A DNA stretch of 17,095 nucleotides from Bacillota bacterium (GCA_023460155.1 JAEWRF010000030.1:1-17095); one strand, 5' to 3'; shown: positions 1-5,404, numbered from the stretch's first letter. Notes: generated by a model from the sequence alone, not told the origin. Translations and numbers: made by a program.

Positions 1-236
1 TATGTACGGTTTTAAGACTGTCCTCAGCTGCGTGCTGCCGTTTATCTTCGTGCTGGGAGAGATGAGCATTTCGGCCATACAGTCGATCAGAGCATCCACC
101 CCGGAAAGGTTCTCGGGAAAGTTTTCAGCAAAGTAATCATAATCGATCTGCTTTTTTAGCTTTACCCGGATCTCGTCCGTCAGCTTTTCGATTCTCTTGT
201 CGGTTCTCTTTATCTTATCTGACTGACTGACTGACT
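1..236 (-). pseudogene. Out-of-frame C-terminal domain of the replication initiator (DUF6017-like), runs off window
   Basis: Reading the minus strand from the GACT run, a frame different from that of the N-terminal gene is open to the window edge. It encodes SDKIKRTDKRIEKLTDE and then a segment containing QIDYDYFAENFPENL, LIDCMAEMLIS and INGSTQLRTVLKPYI. This resembles the C-terminal DUF6017-type region that normally follows the HTH and Ser/Gln-rich linker in these initiators. It has no start codon or ribosome binding site of its own, so it is the displaced continuation of the gene at 210-716. The two frames would join if the upstream sequence had one more base modulo three, for example five GACT units instead of four. 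Whether this is decay, phase variation or an assembly error cannot be told from one sequence. Confidence 0.65.
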
Positions 237-716
237 TATTAACTGTAGTATTAGTCTGTAGTATTCTGTTAGACATTTTTGTCGTGGGGGGGTAGACATT
301 TTTGTCGTGGGGTATAGACAATATTGTCGTAGGGGTATAGACAATATTGTCGTAGGGGAGGGTAGACATTTTTGTCGTGGGGGTGCATGAGCATTTTTGT
401 CCGGAGCATCATAGTGTCGTGACTTCTGTCCTGGCAAAACCAAGCCTATCAATCTGCGCGAAAACTTATCCTCACATTCTTCTTCTGAGTAGATATATCC
501 TTTTTCTGTTAGTATGGAAATCCATCGAGATATACTCCTTAGAGATACGCCATAGAGGTTGGCAAAGTATTTATTGCTTGCCCAACAAAAGCCTTTATCG
601 TTACACAATGCTGTGATTTCTCCATAAAGCAATTTTGCGTTTGCCGAAAGGTTCTTATCGTATCTCACATTTGCCGGTATGATAGCGTAATAGCTGGGCT
701 TTTCTTCCTTCGGCAT
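210..716 (-). CDS. Replication initiator/replisome organizer, N-terminal part (HTH domain)
   Basis: The product is probably the DNA-binding replication initiator of the mobile element. The N-terminal ~100 residues resemble the helix-turn-helix domain of Firmicutes phage and integrative-element replisome organizers: PSYYAIIPANVRYD at the start, then AKLLYGEITALC, CWASNKYFANLYGVS and SISRWISILTEKGYI. I chose the ATG at 716 because it gives the usual start of this family and has GGAG five bases upstream; an ATG at 737 behind GGAGGAG is also possible. The second half is low-complexity (PPRQKCL and PTTKMS type repeats) and is encoded by the iteron-like array at 270-383. The frame stops at 210, just past a GACT tetranucleotide run, although a typical C-terminal domain continues in another frame to position 1. 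As it stands the protein is 168 aa and truncated. Family assignment is from memory of the motif pattern. Confidence 0.75.
   Translation of the reverse strand: MPKEEKPSYYAIIPANVRYDKNLSANAKLLYGEITALCNDKGFCWASNKYFANLYGVSLRSISRWISILTEKGYIYSEEECEDKFSRRLIGLVLPGQKSRHYDAPDKNAHAPPRQKCLPSPTTILSIPLRQYCLYPTTKMSTPPRQKCLTEYYRLILQLISQSVSQIR
219..236. repeat. GACT tetranucleotide repeat (4.5 units) at the frameshift point
   Basis: Four perfect GACT units at 221-236, preceded by a half unit CT at 219-220, encode the SQSVSQ linker on the minus strand. The replication-initiator frame is lost directly after the tract. Adding one unit (four bases, equal to +1 modulo three) or removing two would restore a continuous reading frame. 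Short tandem tracts of this kind are prone to slipped-strand mispairing. Confidence 0.8.
270..383. repeat. Iteron-like array inside the replication-initiator gene, candidate replication origin
   Basis: Five copies of a 22-25 bp unit start at about 270, 293, 315, 338 and 363, each with the core TAGACAWTWTTGTCG followed by a G-rich run. A sixth, degenerate copy follows near 390. Two copies contain the perfect 12-bp palindrome GACAATATTGTC, and the others have GACATTTTTGTC. Because the spacing is not a multiple of three, successive copies are translated in different frames (PPRQKCL, PTTILSI, PLRQYCL, PTTKMST). Conservation therefore acts on DNA rather than protein. Iterons within the initiator gene are an established origin architecture in several temperate phages, and I infer that this is the element's origin. 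Confidence 0.75.
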
Positions 717-880
717 ATTTACTCCGTTCTCCCACATGTAATCGGCTCCTCCAACAGACAGGTAATTGCACAAGTCAACAGATCTATTGATCGTGAAATA
801 TGCACGAAAATGATGTACCGATCAAAATCATAGGATTGTGTATATTACAAACCATTTCAGGCTTGTCCTATTTTTGAGGT

Positions 881-1063
881 TTAAACGTCCTGCTCTTGAT
901 TATGTATAATAATATTCATTGACGCTTGCGCTGCCTGTTCAAGGATGCGTCGATTTTCTTCCTCCGAATGATTGACATAAGCCGCATTAGAAATTAAAAT
1001 GTGAGTGTTCCCAATGTGATAATCTTTAACAATGTTGTCCTCAATTGGAATCTTCGCAAGCAT
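881..1063 (-). CDS. Small conserved-type protein of the mobile element, function unknown
   Basis: This 60-residue reading frame has GTGAGG just upstream of its ATG. The sequence has a short beta-like part (DYHIGNTHILISNAAY) and then an acidic helix (SEEENRRILEQAAQ). Similar short proteins with an N-T-x-I-x-I core followed by a predicted helix commonly sit next to the Cro-like regulator in Firmicutes integrative elements, but I know of no assigned function. It lies between the Cro-like gene and the replication initiator on the same strand, so it is probably co-transcribed from the promoter at 1361-1389. No catalytic motif is visible. Confidence 0.6.
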   Translation of the reverse strand: MLAKIPIEDNIVKDYHIGNTHILISNAAYVNHSEEENRRILEQAAQASMNIIIHNQEQDV

Positions 1064-1117
1064 TCCCTCACCCCACTTTATGTGTATTCCTAGCGCGGAT
1101 TGTCCTATGCGCTACTT

Positions 1118-1327
1118 TTACGCACTTCGCTGGCTTATATCAATACCGGCAACATAGTCAACTGTTACCCCGAAAATCTCAGCGATTTTACGTGCTTCGC
1201 TTAAGGTGAATTCCCGCTTTTCGTTGAGCTTTAGGCCAAAAGAAGTTTTAGATATGCCAAGTTCAGCGGCCATATCAGCATTTGTTTTCATATGGCGAGC
1301 CATTTCCGCTTTAATGTTTGCAAGCAC
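1118..1327 (-). CDS. Cro-like HTH (XRE family) regulator
   Basis: This 69-aa protein is almost entirely one XRE-type helix-turn-helix domain: MAAELGISKTSFGLKLNEK forms the two helices and turn, and LSEARKIAEIFGVTVDYV the following helices. It should bind the operators in the divergent control region and act like phage Cro, either as the first gene of the element's replication operon or as its autoregulator. The start is GTG at 1327, with GGAG eight bases upstream; no ATG start fits. The consensus promoter at 1361-1389 drives it, and the candidate operators overlap that promoter. The divergent neighbour at 1455 encodes the larger CI-like partner. Confidence 0.85.
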   Translation of the reverse strand: MLANIKAEMARHMKTNADMAAELGISKTSFGLKLNEKREFTLSEARKIAEIFGVTVDYVAGIDISQRSA

Positions 1328-1345
1328 ATTATCATCTCCACTCCG

Positions 1346-1380
1346 CTATCTTTTGATAGTATTATACTCACTAAAGATAG
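1346..1380. promoter_or_regulatory. Operator-like dyads overlapping the divergent promoter
   Basis: CTATCTTTTGATAG at 1346-1359 is a perfect dyad (CTATC/GATAG) placed at the expected transcription start of the minus-strand promoter. A related half, CTAAAGATAG, lies at 1371-1380 between the -10 and -35 boxes. A weaker relative (TTTAGATAACTTA) occurs at about 1404-1416 in the region that would carry the rightward promoter. Multiple related sites between divergent HTH genes are the usual layout of a phage-type immunity switch. Which protein binds which site is inference. Confidence 0.6.
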
Positions 1381-1389
1381 TTTTGTCAA
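1361..1389 (-). promoter_or_regulatory. Consensus sigma-A promoter for the Cro-like/replication operon
   Basis: On the minus strand the -35 TTGACA (1384-1389) and -10 TATAAT (1361-1366) are both perfect matches to consensus and are separated by exactly 17 bp. The promoter lies 34 bases before the GTG start of the Cro-like gene. A promoter this strong implies that it must be repressed when the element is quiescent, which fits the adjacent operator-like dyads and the divergent repressor gene. Confidence 0.85.
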
Positions 1390-1454
1390 CAGTATATTGC
1401 ATTTTTAGATAACTTATGTTAGCATTGTATAAACTAAAACGTGAGGCATAAAAG

Positions 1455-1853
1455 ATGAATGATTTTAAAACTATATTAGCCCGCTTATTAGAAGAAAAGG
1501 ATCTAACACAGGCTGATCTTTGTAGGAAAACCGGAATTCCTACATCCTTAATGTCTAACTATATTAAGGGATCAAAAAGCCCAGCTTTATCAAATGCAAT
1601 ATTGATCGCCGAAGCACTTGGCGTATCACTTGATATACTTTCTGGTAAATTTGAATATCCATATAAAAATTCCCCCGCTCCAGTTAATACCGGTGGGGGG
1701 GAACTACGTCCTGATGAAAAAGAGCTCTTGCAGAATTATAACCAATTGAACGAAGACGGACAGATCGCCGCGCGTTCCGCGGTTAGAGGACTTACTTATG
1801 CACCGGATTATAAAAAATCTTCTGAAAGTAAATTTCTTGAAGAAAATGTATAA
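1455..1853 (+). CDS. CI-like XRE-family repressor
   Basis: This 132-aa protein has an N-terminal XRE helix-turn-helix (residues ~5-60: ILARLLEEKDLTQADLCRKT, SLMSNYIKGSKSPALSNAI, AEALGVSLDIL), a Gly/Pro linker (PAPVNTGGGE) and an acidic helical C-terminal segment (LQNYNQLNEDGQIAARSAV) of the kind used for dimerization in small phage repressors. It has no S24/LexA peptidase domain, so autocleavage is not expected. It is divergent from the Cro-like gene across a 127-bp control region and most likely keeps the element's replication operon silent. The linker is encoded by a GC-rich inverted repeat resembling the hairpin at 2579-2609. Confidence 0.85.
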   Translation: MNDFKTILARLLEEKDLTQADLCRKTGIPTSLMSNYIKGSKSPALSNAILIAEALGVSLDILSGKFEYPYKNSPAPVNTGGGELRPDEKELLQNYNQLNEDGQIAARSAVRGLTYAPDYKKSSESKFLEENV

Positions 1854-1937
1854 ATAGGATTCTACTTAGGATTTTTACAAGGGTAAATAAACTGTTTCCA
1901 TGCAGTTATAATATTTTTGTGAAAGCGAGCGTGAACG

Positions 1938-2258
1938 ATGGACAATATAAACATGGAGCATGTGCGAACACTATGTACTGATGAAACGCTTTTTATGACA
2001 CAGCATTCGCACGATCGTTGCCGAGAACGTGGCATAAGTTACCATGACATCGTTTTTGCTGTGATGAACGGAAAAATCATCGAACAGTATCCGGATGATA
2101 CACCATATCCAAGTTGTCTTGTTCTCGGGGCCTCAACCAACAAGAAGCCGCTGCACCTTGTATGCAGCATTGGAAGCGGCAAGCTGTGGATCATTACTGC
2201 CTACTGGCCGGATAAAACCAAGTGGAACGATGATTTCACCGTTCGAAAGGAGAATTGA
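1938..2258 (+). CDS. DUF4258 domain protein, putative toxin of a toxin-antitoxin pair
   Basis: The 106-aa sequence matches the DUF4258 pattern, a small BrnT/RelE-like fold: HSHDRCRERGISYHDI near residues 23-38, then an acidic strand around KIIEQYPDD, and the C-terminal strands LHLVCSIG and LWIITAYWPD. Such proteins are frequently encoded beside YgiT-type zinc-finger proteins, as here, where the next gene starts three bases after this stop. By analogy with MqsR/MqsA, this member would be the toxin, possibly an RNase, and the second the antitoxin. A TATAAT at 1907-1912 is a possible -10 box without a good -35. The ribosome binding site is weak. The toxin role is inferred, not shown. Confidence 0.7.
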   Translation: MDNINMEHVRTLCTDETLFMTQHSHDRCRERGISYHDIVFAVMNGKIIEQYPDDTPYPSCLVLGASTNKKPLHLVCSIGSGKLWIITAYWPDKTKWNDDFTVRKEN

Positions 2259-2261
2259 GCT

Positions 2262-2492
2262 ATGACCTGCGGAATTTGCAAGGGTGACATGAAAGAGGAT
2301 TTTACCACCAGCGTTACAACGCTTGAAAACTGCGTTATCATCGTGAAACATGTCCCCTGCTTCAAATGTTCTCAGTGCGGAGAAGTCGCGTACAATGGGA
2401 AAACGATGCAACGCCTTGAAGAGATTATTGATTCGCTACGAGAAGCTGTTACCGAGGTTGCCATCGTAAACTACCCTGGGAAAGTAGCATAA
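2262..2492 (+). CDS. YgiT-type zinc-finger protein, putative MqsA-like antitoxin
   Basis: This 76-aa protein has the two Cys pairs of the YgiT/MqsA zinc domain, C3-x2-C6 and C36-x2-C39 (followed by GE), and then a helix (RLEEIIDSLREAV). Full-length MqsA antitoxins carry a C-terminal HTH domain that represses the operon; that domain is absent here, so this short form would neutralise its partner without binding DNA itself. GGAG lies nine bases before the ATG. The three-base gap to the DUF4258 gene indicates translational coupling. The position inside an integrated element suits an element-maintenance function. Confidence 0.7.
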   Translation: MTCGICKGDMKEDFTTSVTTLENCVIIVKHVPCFKCSQCGEVAYNGKTMQRLEEIIDSLREAVTEVAIVNYPGKVA

Positions 2493-2499
2493 AAAGCAG

Positions 2500-2529
2500 C
2501 ATCCCTCCTGCTTACGATAAGGAGGGATG
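2500..2529. terminator. Perfect 10-bp inverted repeat after the DUF4258/YgiT pair
   Basis: CATCCCTCCT (2500-2509) and AGGAGGGATG (2520-2529) form a perfect 10-bp stem with a 10-base loop just after the YgiT-type gene. There is no U-run after the stem, so it is not a classical rho-independent terminator. The right arm contains an AGGAGG that could serve as a ribosome binding site for a very short downstream reading frame; folding would hide it. Confidence 0.5.
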
Positions 2530-2539
2530 TACACCGGCT

Positions 2540-2611
2540 ATGAAAAGTCGAAATAAAAAGGATCATATGCCAATACTTTTCCCCGCTCCAAACCGGTGCG
2601 GGGAATTTTAG
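2540..2611 (+). CDS. Possible 23-codon reading frame just upstream of the recombinase
   Basis: ATG at 2540 opens a short basic peptide (MKSRNKKDHMPILFPAP, then NRCGEF) ending at 2611, 15 bases before the preferred recombinase start. AGGAGGG lies upstream but is about 13 bases away and locked in the 2500-2529 stem. It could be a leader peptide, a very small accessory or directionality factor, or chance. Its last codons coincide with a terminator-like hairpin. There is no homology evidence. Confidence 0.25.
   Translation: MKSRNKKDHMPILFPAPNRCGEF
2579..2609 (+). terminator. GC-rich hairpin with short U-run before the recombinase gene
   Basis: TTCCCCGC (2579-2586) pairs with GCGGGGAA (2598-2605) and is followed by TTTT, giving a weak rho-independent terminator or attenuator immediately upstream of the recombinase ribosome binding site. 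A similar sequence lies inside the repressor gene at 1670-1703. The hairpin could limit read-through from the toxin-antitoxin pair into the recombinase. Confidence 0.45.
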
Positions 2612-2626
2612 CAGGAAGTGAAAACA

Positions 2627-4225
2627 TTGCCCTACTGTCTGTACTTGCGTAAATCCCGCGCCGATCTGGAGGCGGAGGCCCGGGGGGAAGGGGAAACCCT
2701 CGCCCGGCACGAAAAGGCTCTGTTGGAGCTCGGAAAGCGGCTAAAGCTGGATATTACTCAAATATACCGCGAGATCGTCTCCGGAGAAACGATCGCCGCC
2801 CGACCGGTAATGCAGCAACTCCTGGGCGAAGTGGAACAGGGCGCGTGGGACGGCGTGCTTGTTATGGAGGTAGAACGTCTCGCCCGCGGCGATACCATCG
2901 ACCAGGGCCTTGTTGCGCAGACATTCAAATTTTCCGGAACGAAAATCATTACGCCCATGAAAACATACGATCCGAACAATGAGTATGACGAAGAATATTT
3001 TGAATTCGGGTTGTTCATGAGCCGCCGGGAATACAAGACGATTAACCGCCGACTGCAGCGTGGGAGAGTCGCCTCGGTGCAGGAGGGTAAATATGTCGGG
3101 AATAAGGCCCCCTATGGCTACATCCGCAAAAAGTTGGAACACGACAAAGGATTCACGCTCGTACCCGACCCGGAGAATGCTCCCGTCGTTAAAATGATTT
3201 TTGATCTGTACGCAAATGGCGAAGCGCTTCCAGACGGATCTGTCGCACAGACGGGAGTCTCTCGGATCGTCCGTCGCCTAAATGATCTTAAAATACCATC
3301 CATGTATGGTCGCGGGTGGGTCAATACAACGATTCAAGGGATCTTGCGGAATCCAGTTTATATCGGAAAAGTTCGATGGAATGCACGGCCACAAAAGAAG
3401 AAAATGGTAGACGGGCTTATCACAAAAGAGCGGCCTCGTGCTAAGCCCGAGGATTGGGTCCTGTCGGATGGTCTCCATCCTCCGCTGATCGAAGTAGAGA
3501 CATGGGATATCGTGCAGCAGAAGCTAGCTGAAAAGCCGCCGCATCCCGCGCCAAAGGAATACACTATCACAAATCCATTGGCCGGATTAGTAATCTGCGG
3601 CAAATGCGGACGTCGAATGATACGCAGGCCCTATTCCGGGAAGCGTTCCCCTTCCCTCATTTGCCCTGTGACATCGTGCGATAATATCAGCTCATCTTTT
3701 GACGTTGTCGAAAAGCAAGTCCTTCAAGCCCTGCGAGAGTGGCTTGACCGATACCGACTCTCCTACGAACATGAAACGGGGAAAAAGGACACAGGTGATC
3801 AGGCGGAAGTGAATAAAAAGGCTCTTCGGGCCGCACAAGGCGAGTTGCTGAAGCTTGAAAAACAGCGCGACAACGTTTATGATCTTCTTGAGCAGGGAGT
3901 TTACACCACCGACGTCTTTCTGGATCGTTCCAAACTGATCAACGAAAAAATCGAGGAAACCAAAAAGCAAATCAAAAAAATAAAGAGCGACCTGGACTTG
4001 GAGTCCAAAATCGCTCAAAGCCAGAAGACGATCATTCCAACGGCTGAAAAAGTGCTTGCTCAGTATGGAAAGGCAAAAACACCGTCCGAAAAGAACGATC
4101 TGCTCAAATCTGTCATTGAAAAAGTTGTATACACGAAAACCGTAAACGGTCGTTGGCACGGGAAACCGGATGATTTTGAATTAATATTATATCCGAAGCT
4201 ACCGAGTGAGGTGGATTGTCATTGA
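2627..4225 (+). CDS. Large serine recombinase (integrase), SprA-like
   Basis: This 532-aa site-specific recombinase would integrate and excise the element. The N-terminal resolvase domain begins with CLYLRKSR, whose Ser10 is the expected nucleophile, and continues with VSGETIAARP, WDGVLVMEVERLARGD and IITPMKTYDP. The recombinase domain follows (KAPYGYIRK through GILRNPVYIGKVRWNARP), then a zinc ribbon with C324-x2-C327 and C346-x4-C351, and a long Lys/Glu-rich coiled coil (~400-470). The closest remembered relative is SprA of phage SPbeta, which shares the GETL, SGE-I-RP and K-YDP-N pattern. I prefer TTG at 2627 because AGGA at 2613-2616 is spaced correctly for it; GTG at 2618 is too close. 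The gene ends 18 bp from resumed cotJC sequence, so it lies at the very edge of the element, as is usual for integrases. Confidence 0.92.
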   Translation: MPYCLYLRKSRADLEAEARGEGETLARHEKALLELGKRLKLDITQIYREIVSGETIAARPVMQQLLGEVEQGAWDGVLVMEVERLARGDTIDQGLVAQTFKFSGTKIITPMKTYDPNNEYDEEYFEFGLFMSRREYKTINRRLQRGRVASVQEGKYVGNKAPYGYIRKKLEHDKGFTLVPDPENAPVVKMIFDLYANGEALPDGSVAQTGVSRIVRRLNDLKIPSMYGRGWVNTTIQGILRNPVYIGKVRWNARPQKKKMVDGLITKERPRAKPEDWVLSDGLHPPLIEVETWDIVQQKLAEKPPHPAPKEYTITNPLAGLVICGKCGRRMIRRPYSGKRSPSLICPVTSCDNISSSFDVVEKQVLQALREWLDRYRLSYEHETGKKDTGDQAEVNKKALRAAQGELLKLEKQRDNVYDLLEQGVYTTDVFLDRSKLINEKIEETKKQIKKIKSDLDLESKIAQSQKTIIPTAEKVLAQYGKAKTPSEKNDLLKSVIEKVVYTKTVNGRWHGKPDDFELILYPKLPSEVDCH

Positions 4226-4252
4226 CAATAGTGTGGAGCCTAAGAACTCGGC
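4226..4252. other. Element/host junction (attachment site half) inside cotJC
   Basis: The recombinase stop is at 4223-4225. From GAA at 4244 onward the plus strand reads in frame as ELGHFEMIG, a conserved mid-protein CotJC sequence, while the preceding codon is TAA. The junction therefore lies close to 4243, and the crossover core probably falls within about 4238-4252 (AAGAACTCGG). Exact core bases need the other end of the element. An ATTGTC/GACAAT inverted repeat (4216-4230) overlaps the recombinase stop and may be part of the attachment arm. Confidence 0.7.
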
Positions 4253-4669
4253 CATTTTGAAATGATCGGTGCCATCGTCCATCAGCTCACGAAGAACCTG
4301 ACGGAAGACGAAATCATGAAGGGCGGCTTTGCCGACTACTTCGTAGACCATACCCTCGGAATTTATCCGCAGGCCGCTTCCGGCATGCCCTTTACGGCCG
4401 CTTATCTTGCCGTGAAAGGCGACACAATCGCCGATCTGACCGAGGACATGGCGGCCGAGCAGAAAGCCCGCGCGGTATACGACAATATTCTGCGCTTCGC
4501 CGACGACCCCGACGTACGCGACCCGATCAAATTCCTCCGCCAGCGTGAAATCGTCCATTTTCAGCGCTTTGGTGAATCCCTGCGGGTTGTACAGGATCAC
4601 CTTGACTCCAGAAACTTCTACGCATTCAACCCATCCTTTGATACCCCGGAACGCAAGGCGGCAAGATAG
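4244..4669 (+). pseudogene. cotJC: cotJC 3' part (spore coat protein, Mn-catalase family), 5' part missing
   Basis: The encoded segment corresponds to roughly the C-terminal two thirds of CotJC, a spore-coat protein of the manganese-catalase fold. Recognisable blocks are ELGHFEMIGAIVHQLTKN, DHTLGIYPQAASGMPFTAAY, KGDTIADLTEDMAAEQKARA and PIKFLRQREIVHFQRF. The conserved acidic and histidine residues of the ferritin-like helices (E and H in ELGHFE, E in AAEQKA, E and H in REIVH) are kept. Normal CotJC of about 190 residues starts some 60 residues earlier with a WVYEKKLQYPV-type N-terminus; here that part is replaced by the mobile element, and the internal ATG at 4262 has no ribosome binding site. 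The gene is probably silent unless the element is excised. The tail is slightly longer than the family norm. Confidence 0.88.
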
Positions 4670-4740
4670 GCTTCTCCCTATCGTCCGCATCAAAAAAGCA
4701 GCCCGCAATCCGAGTACGGATTCGCAAGCTGCTTTTTTTA
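4643..4740 (+). repeat. Direct repeat copy 1: cotJC 3' end plus terminator
   Basis: From ACCCCGGAACGC at 4643 through the terminator, this segment matches 6244-6340 with only a handful of substitutions and one single-base indel. This is the original copy, since it is continuous with the cotJC coding sequence. Confidence 0.85.
4692..4739. terminator. Bidirectional terminator after cotJC
   Basis: AAAAAAGCAGC (4692-4702) and GCTGCTTTTTT (4728-4738) form a strong outer stem, with AATCCG/CGGATT (4707-4712/4717-4722) as an inner stem. The A-run before and T-run after make it work in both directions, as expected between the convergent cotJC gene and the adenine deaminase relic at 4763-4837. Confidence 0.85.
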
Positions 4741-4762
4741 ATTGATGGTGCAGGCCAACAGA

Positions 4763-4837
4763 TTATCGGGTCTCGTCCTCCACAAACAACGGCACAAACC
4801 GGAAGACGTGCGGTCTACCAGACCGCGGTCCGTAAGG
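4763..4837 (-). pseudogene. Relic of the adenine deaminase 3' end
   Basis: Positions 4780-4837 align with 7462-7520 at the 3' end of the intact deaminase gene. A 23-base block (CTACCAGACCGC, then GGTCCGTAAGG) is identical, and the rest has a few substitutions and one indel. On the minus strand the relic ends FVPLFVEDETR-stop, compared with FVPLFVENE-stop in the intact gene, so it came from a slightly different allele. Homology stops at 4837. It follows the cotJC terminator by 40 bp, which suggests cotJC and ade were once direct convergent neighbours. Confidence 0.8.
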
Positions 4838-4923
4838 AAACCAAACCAAAGCACGGGCAGCCAAATCGCTATTGGGGTTGTCTAATTTATCTCATCAACC
4901 GGTCTTCTTTGGGATGATTCACA

Positions 4924-4947
4924 GAAAACCGGCTTCTTACGGTTTTC
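4924..4947 (-). terminator. Hairpin overlapping the stop of the 97-aa gene
   Basis: GAAAACCG (4924-4931) and CGGTTTTC (4940-4947) form an 8-bp stem whose loop contains the TAA stop of the 97-aa gene. On the minus strand the right arm gives a short T-run (GGTTTTCTG), so this is a plausible but weak terminator. Confidence 0.45.
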
Positions 4948-5230
4948 GTGTTCCGCTCAATTGAAAAATCCCGGAATCGGTTGCGACTTTGGCTTTGATG
5001 GTATTGCCGTCAATCATACCTTTTGCGGAATATCTGATATTAAAAAAACCTGCGTTGAGGATTCCTGAAAACTCAAACGAATTTCCGTCTGCTTTTCCGT
5101 TCCTAAAATAATTTGTATTTCCCATCGCGCGAATAGATCCTCGTAAGGCTCCGTTCTCATCTGTAAGCATTAGAAATCCTCTTTGAGGTCCGATTGGAGT
5201 ATTTAACGTGATATCGAAAGTACCATTCAT
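4937..5230 (-). CDS. Small beta-rich protein of unknown function
   Basis: This 97-aa sequence alternates short strands and turns: FDITLNTPIGPQRGFLML, RGSIRAMGN, KADGNSFEFSGIL, FFNIRYSAKGMIDGNTIKA and GIFQLSGTR. The repeated pattern of G-x-DG-N-x-hydrophobic turns resembles small clostridial proteins with a lipocalin-like beta-barrel, sometimes found as stand-alone domains beside oxidoreductases. I recall no demonstrated function. There is no signal peptide, transmembrane segment or cysteine. The ATG is at 5230; the upstream purines are poor (GCGGTTGAAACA) and no clear promoter is visible. It lies in the decayed zone between the two cotJC-tail repeats, but its own frame is intact. Confidence 0.6.
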   Translation of the reverse strand: MNGTFDITLNTPIGPQRGFLMLTDENGALRGSIRAMGNTNYFRNGKADGNSFEFSGILNAGFFNIRYSAKGMIDGNTIKAKVATDSGIFQLSGTRKP

Positions 5231-5370
5231 TGTTTCAACCGCTTTTCTTTATCAGGATACTTTCAATATATGCCGGTGCATGAGGAGCAATCACAAACGC
5301 GCTGATGGACGCACAGCATAATCAGGATGAGCGTGCTTTCTCAAAAAGTCGGCGTTTTCCGGTGGGCATA

Positions 5371-5404
5371 AGAAAAAGGACAGCCGCATAAATCGGATGT
5401 CCTT
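5371..5404 (-). terminator. Rho-independent terminator of the 75-codon gene
   Basis: On the minus strand AAGGACA (5404-5398) pairs with TGTCCTT (5382-5376), with extra CCG/CGG pairing inside, and is followed by TTTTTCTT. This is a standard terminator placed 45 bp after the stop of the small gene at 5449-5676. Confidence 0.75.

Noticed and set aside
270..400. CRISPR array
   Set aside because: The repeats are only 22-25 bp apart, start to start, and leave no unique spacers. They are iteron-like and lie inside a coding sequence.
4199..4708. A 169-codon minus-strand frame across the element/cotJC junction
   Set aside because: It is antisense to cotJC sequence with clear homology and has no recognisable protein features.
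4692..4739. Insertion-sequence terminal repeats around 4643-6340
   Set aside because: The flanking repeats are direct, contain a gene end and a terminator, and no transposase lies between them.
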